Shown: one piece after another, positions 6,284 through 7,585 of the stretch
How the letters are laid out: each line of letters begins with the position of its first letter
Position numbering within the stretch: position 1 is the stretch's first letter
Source: an uncultured Clostridia bacterium
Lineage (GTDB): Bacteria; Bacillota; Clostridia; UBA1381; UMGS1253
NCBI GenBank assembly: GCA_937892135.1
Contig: CALAUK010000143.1
Location: forward strand, 1-7,585
Length of the DNA: 7,585 nt
Reading direction: 5' to 3'
Translations under genes and position numbers: made by a program
Notes under the pieces: generated by a model
Databases searched by the model: none
Told to the model about the DNA's origin: nothing
Seen by the model: the letters and a program-made list of their open reading frames with translations, nothing else

Positions 6284-6833
6284 TTATATCCTTTAAAATA
6301 GGAACAATAGTCTCCTCATTTACATCATCTATAACATCATACAGCTTGTGAATTTCTTCAGTTACCGCACCCTGCCTTACTAAATCACGAATGAGACTAA
6401 TTAATGTATCATAAAAACCATCAAGATTTATCACAACAATCGGAACCGATATTCTTTTTAAGTATTTCAAGGTGAGCACCTGAAAAAACTCATCCATTGT
6501 GCCAATTCCGCCGGGAGCGATAAAGAAAACATCCGCATGCTTTTCCATAATGGTTTTTCTTTCTGCCATAGTATCAACCATAACAAGATTATCGCAATCG
6601 AATATTTCTTCAAATTCGCTGATAAAATCAGGAGAAACGCCCATCACAAAGCCGTTTTCTTCTTTAACTCCCCTGGCTACAGCACCCATACAGCCACTTG
6701 CTCCTGCGCCGTAAACAAGAGAAAAATCATTTAAGGCAATTAATCTTCCCAATTCTTCTATCTTTTCTTTATGGCAGTCTGCTATTTTCTCACTGGCACC
6801 ACCATACACACATGCAAAATATCTTTTTGACAT
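6276..6833 (-). CDS. LOG family (TIGR00730) Rossmann-fold protein, putative nucleoside 5'-monophosphate phosphoribohydrolase
   Basis: Members of this family, named after plant LONELY GUY, split cytokinin riboside monophosphates or related nucleotides into base and ribose 5-phosphate. Bacterial members are often misannotated as lysine decarboxylases. The 185-residue length fits. Key motifs are VYGGAS (9-14), the nucleotide loop YGAGASGCMG (41-50), Met89-Ala-Glu-Arg-Lys93, and the catalytic PGGIGTMDEFF (107-117) with Glu115. The loop is usually GGGxxGLMG; here the second Gly is Ala and the Leu is Cys, both mild changes. The ATG has AGGAGG 8 nt upstream. It begins 27 bp after the PASTA kinase stop, so the two are probably cotranscribed. 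It is not usually found between prkC and rsgA. Its real substrate in this organism is unknown; AMP-like nucleotides are a family-based guess. Confidence 0.92.
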   Translation of the reverse strand: MSKRYFACVYGGASEKIADCHKEKIEELGRLIALNDFSLVYGAGASGCMGAVARGVKEENGFVMGVSPDFISEFEEIFDCDNLVMVDTMAERKTIMEKHADVFFIAPGGIGTMDEFFQVLTLKYLKRISVPIVVINLDGFYDTLISLIRDLVRQGAVTEEIHKLYDVIDDVNEETIVPILKDIMG

Positions 6834-6860
6834 ATTTTACGCCTCCTGTTTTAATCAAGC

Positions 6861-7585
6861 CTACGCCGAAACACTCCTTGTCTCAACTAATTTTCCGTCC
6901 ATATAAATTTCTACGGTTTTGCTCTCGCCTTTTTTAAGGTTTACCACAGCCGAAGCCTCCTCGCCCTCGTTATAGGTCTTATAAAGCACAGTCTCTCCAG
7001 AAACCACAATTTTAACCCAGCCTGATGAGGGAACAGTAAAGCTTACCTTCTTTTCTATAAGGTCACTTTTGCCGATGGTTATAATAACCTCGCCGCCACC
7101 CGTTAGCTCTTCTCCGCCGACAGGGCTTTGCTCTATTACCTTTCCTGCCTTATTAGGCTCTGTTTCCTTTTCTTTAATAATAACCTTAAAATCATCTAAA
7201 AGCTTTACAGCCTCACTTTCAGTTTTGCCGATTACATTAGGAACCAACATCTTCTTAGCTCTTCCTACTGTTATCTCAACAGCGCTTCCCTTAGTAAGCT
7301 TTTCTCCTGCTATGGGGCTCTGCTTTAAAACACTCCCCACATCATCTTTATCGTCAGTATCGCGGTAAACAACCGAAACCTTAAAGTCTTCTCCCAAAAG
7401 CTTTTTTGCATCCTCTTCTGTTTTTCCTATAACGTCAACAACGGAAAGCTCGTCGCCCTCTACCTTTTTGCCGATGTATAAAGTAACAGTTGAGCCTTTA
7501 GGATAAACCGTTCCTGCAGACGGCGAAGTCATAATAACCTTTCCGTCCTCTTCTTTCTTGTCAGTTTCTTTTTCTTCAAACTCTA
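6861..7585 (-). CDS. prkC: C-terminal part of a PASTA-domain serine/threonine protein kinase (PrkC/PknB type), 5' end outside the window
   Basis: The frame is open to the right edge, giving 240 residues of the extracellular part; the kinase and membrane helix would lie beyond 7585. Counting from the first whole codon, residues 1-38 end a first PASTA repeat with an acidic/lysine-rich insert (about 3-13) and SPSAGTVYPKGS (20-31). Residues 46-107 form a second complete repeat (VIGKTEEDAKKLL, QSPIAGEKLTKGS), and 112-171 a third (PNVIGKTESEAVKLL, QSPVGGEELTGGG). A beta-rich, Ig-like end domain covers about 178-240, as in other Firmicute PrkC proteins. PASTA repeats bind peptidoglycan fragments and let the kinase sense cell-wall state. 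An ATG at 7532 lies within the first repeat and is not the start. A non-kinase PASTA protein such as a PBP2x relative is possible, but the nearby rsgA-rpe-thiN run favours the kinase. The gene is followed by the LOG gene after 27 bp. Confidence 0.85.
   Translation of the reverse strand, partial: EFEEKETDKKEEDGKVIMTSPSAGTVYPKGSTVTLYIGKKVEGDELSVVDVIGKTEEDAKKLLGEDFKVSVVYRDTDDKDDVGSVLKQSPIAGEKLTKGSAVEITVGRAKKMLVPNVIGKTESEAVKLLDDFKVIIKEKETEPNKAGKVIEQSPVGGEELTGGGEVIITIGKSDLIEKKVSFTVPSSGWVKIVVSGETVLYKTYNEGEEASAVVNLKKGESKTVEIYMDGKLVETRSVSA

Noticed and set aside
6276..6833. Annotation as lysine decarboxylase
   Set aside because: The PGGIGTMDE and MAERK motifs are those of LOG-type phosphoribohydrolases; the decarboxylase label is a known historical error, and there is no pyridoxal phosphate-binding lysine motif.
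1..7585. Defence system, mobile element, CRISPR array or biosynthetic cluster
   Set aside because: Every gene over 60 codons matches a known housekeeping or common transport family. No direct repeats, transposase, integrase, nuclease-helicase set or array pattern was seen on either strand.

Overview
The window is a compact, leftward-transcribed block of mostly housekeeping genes. Every supportable gene lies on the minus strand, so transcription runs from base 7585 toward base 1. The run PASTA kinase, rsgA, rpe, thiN is a known gene neighbourhood of Gram-positive Firmicutes (prpC-prkC-rsgA-rpe-thiN in Bacillus). AT-rich third positions, AGGAGG-type ribosome binding sites and lysine/glutamate-rich proteins point to a low-GC Firmicute, probably class Clostridia. 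The genus cannot be read from the sequence.

In transcription order: (1) the C-terminal end of a PASTA-domain serine/threonine kinase (PrkC/PknB type), cut by the window edge; (2) a LOG-family Rossmann-fold protein; (3) a 136-bp gap holding a possible promoter and a short unexplained open frame; (4) a 12-TM major facilitator transporter resembling the oxalate:formate antiporter group; (5) rsgA, ribosome-assembly GTPase; (6) rpe, ribulose-phosphate 3-epimerase; (7) thiN, thiamine pyrophosphokinase; (8) uvrC, excision nuclease subunit; (9) pgeF (YlmD/YfiH family), starting at a GTG; (10) the first seven codons of another gene running off the left edge, behind a 14-bp perfect palindrome.

From the transporter leftward the genes are 16 bp or less apart or overlap. 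Three stop codons lie inside or touch the next gene's Shine-Dalgarno sequence, and thiN and uvrC overlap by 8 bp, so bases 58-6139 look like one translationally coupled operon. The kinase and LOG gene (27 bp apart) form an upstream pair that may read through. The functions are mixed: envelope-stress signalling, ribosome maturation, pentose phosphate flux, thiamine cofactor supply, DNA repair and repair of misincorporated peptidoglycan residues. This looks like a growth-linked housekeeping operon rather than one pathway.

I found no mobile element, CRISPR array, tRNA, rRNA or clear rho-independent terminator, and no convincing undescribed system. The most unusual points are the LOG plus transporter pair separating the kinase from rsgA, the short frame after the LOG gene, and the palindrome next to the left-edge gene.
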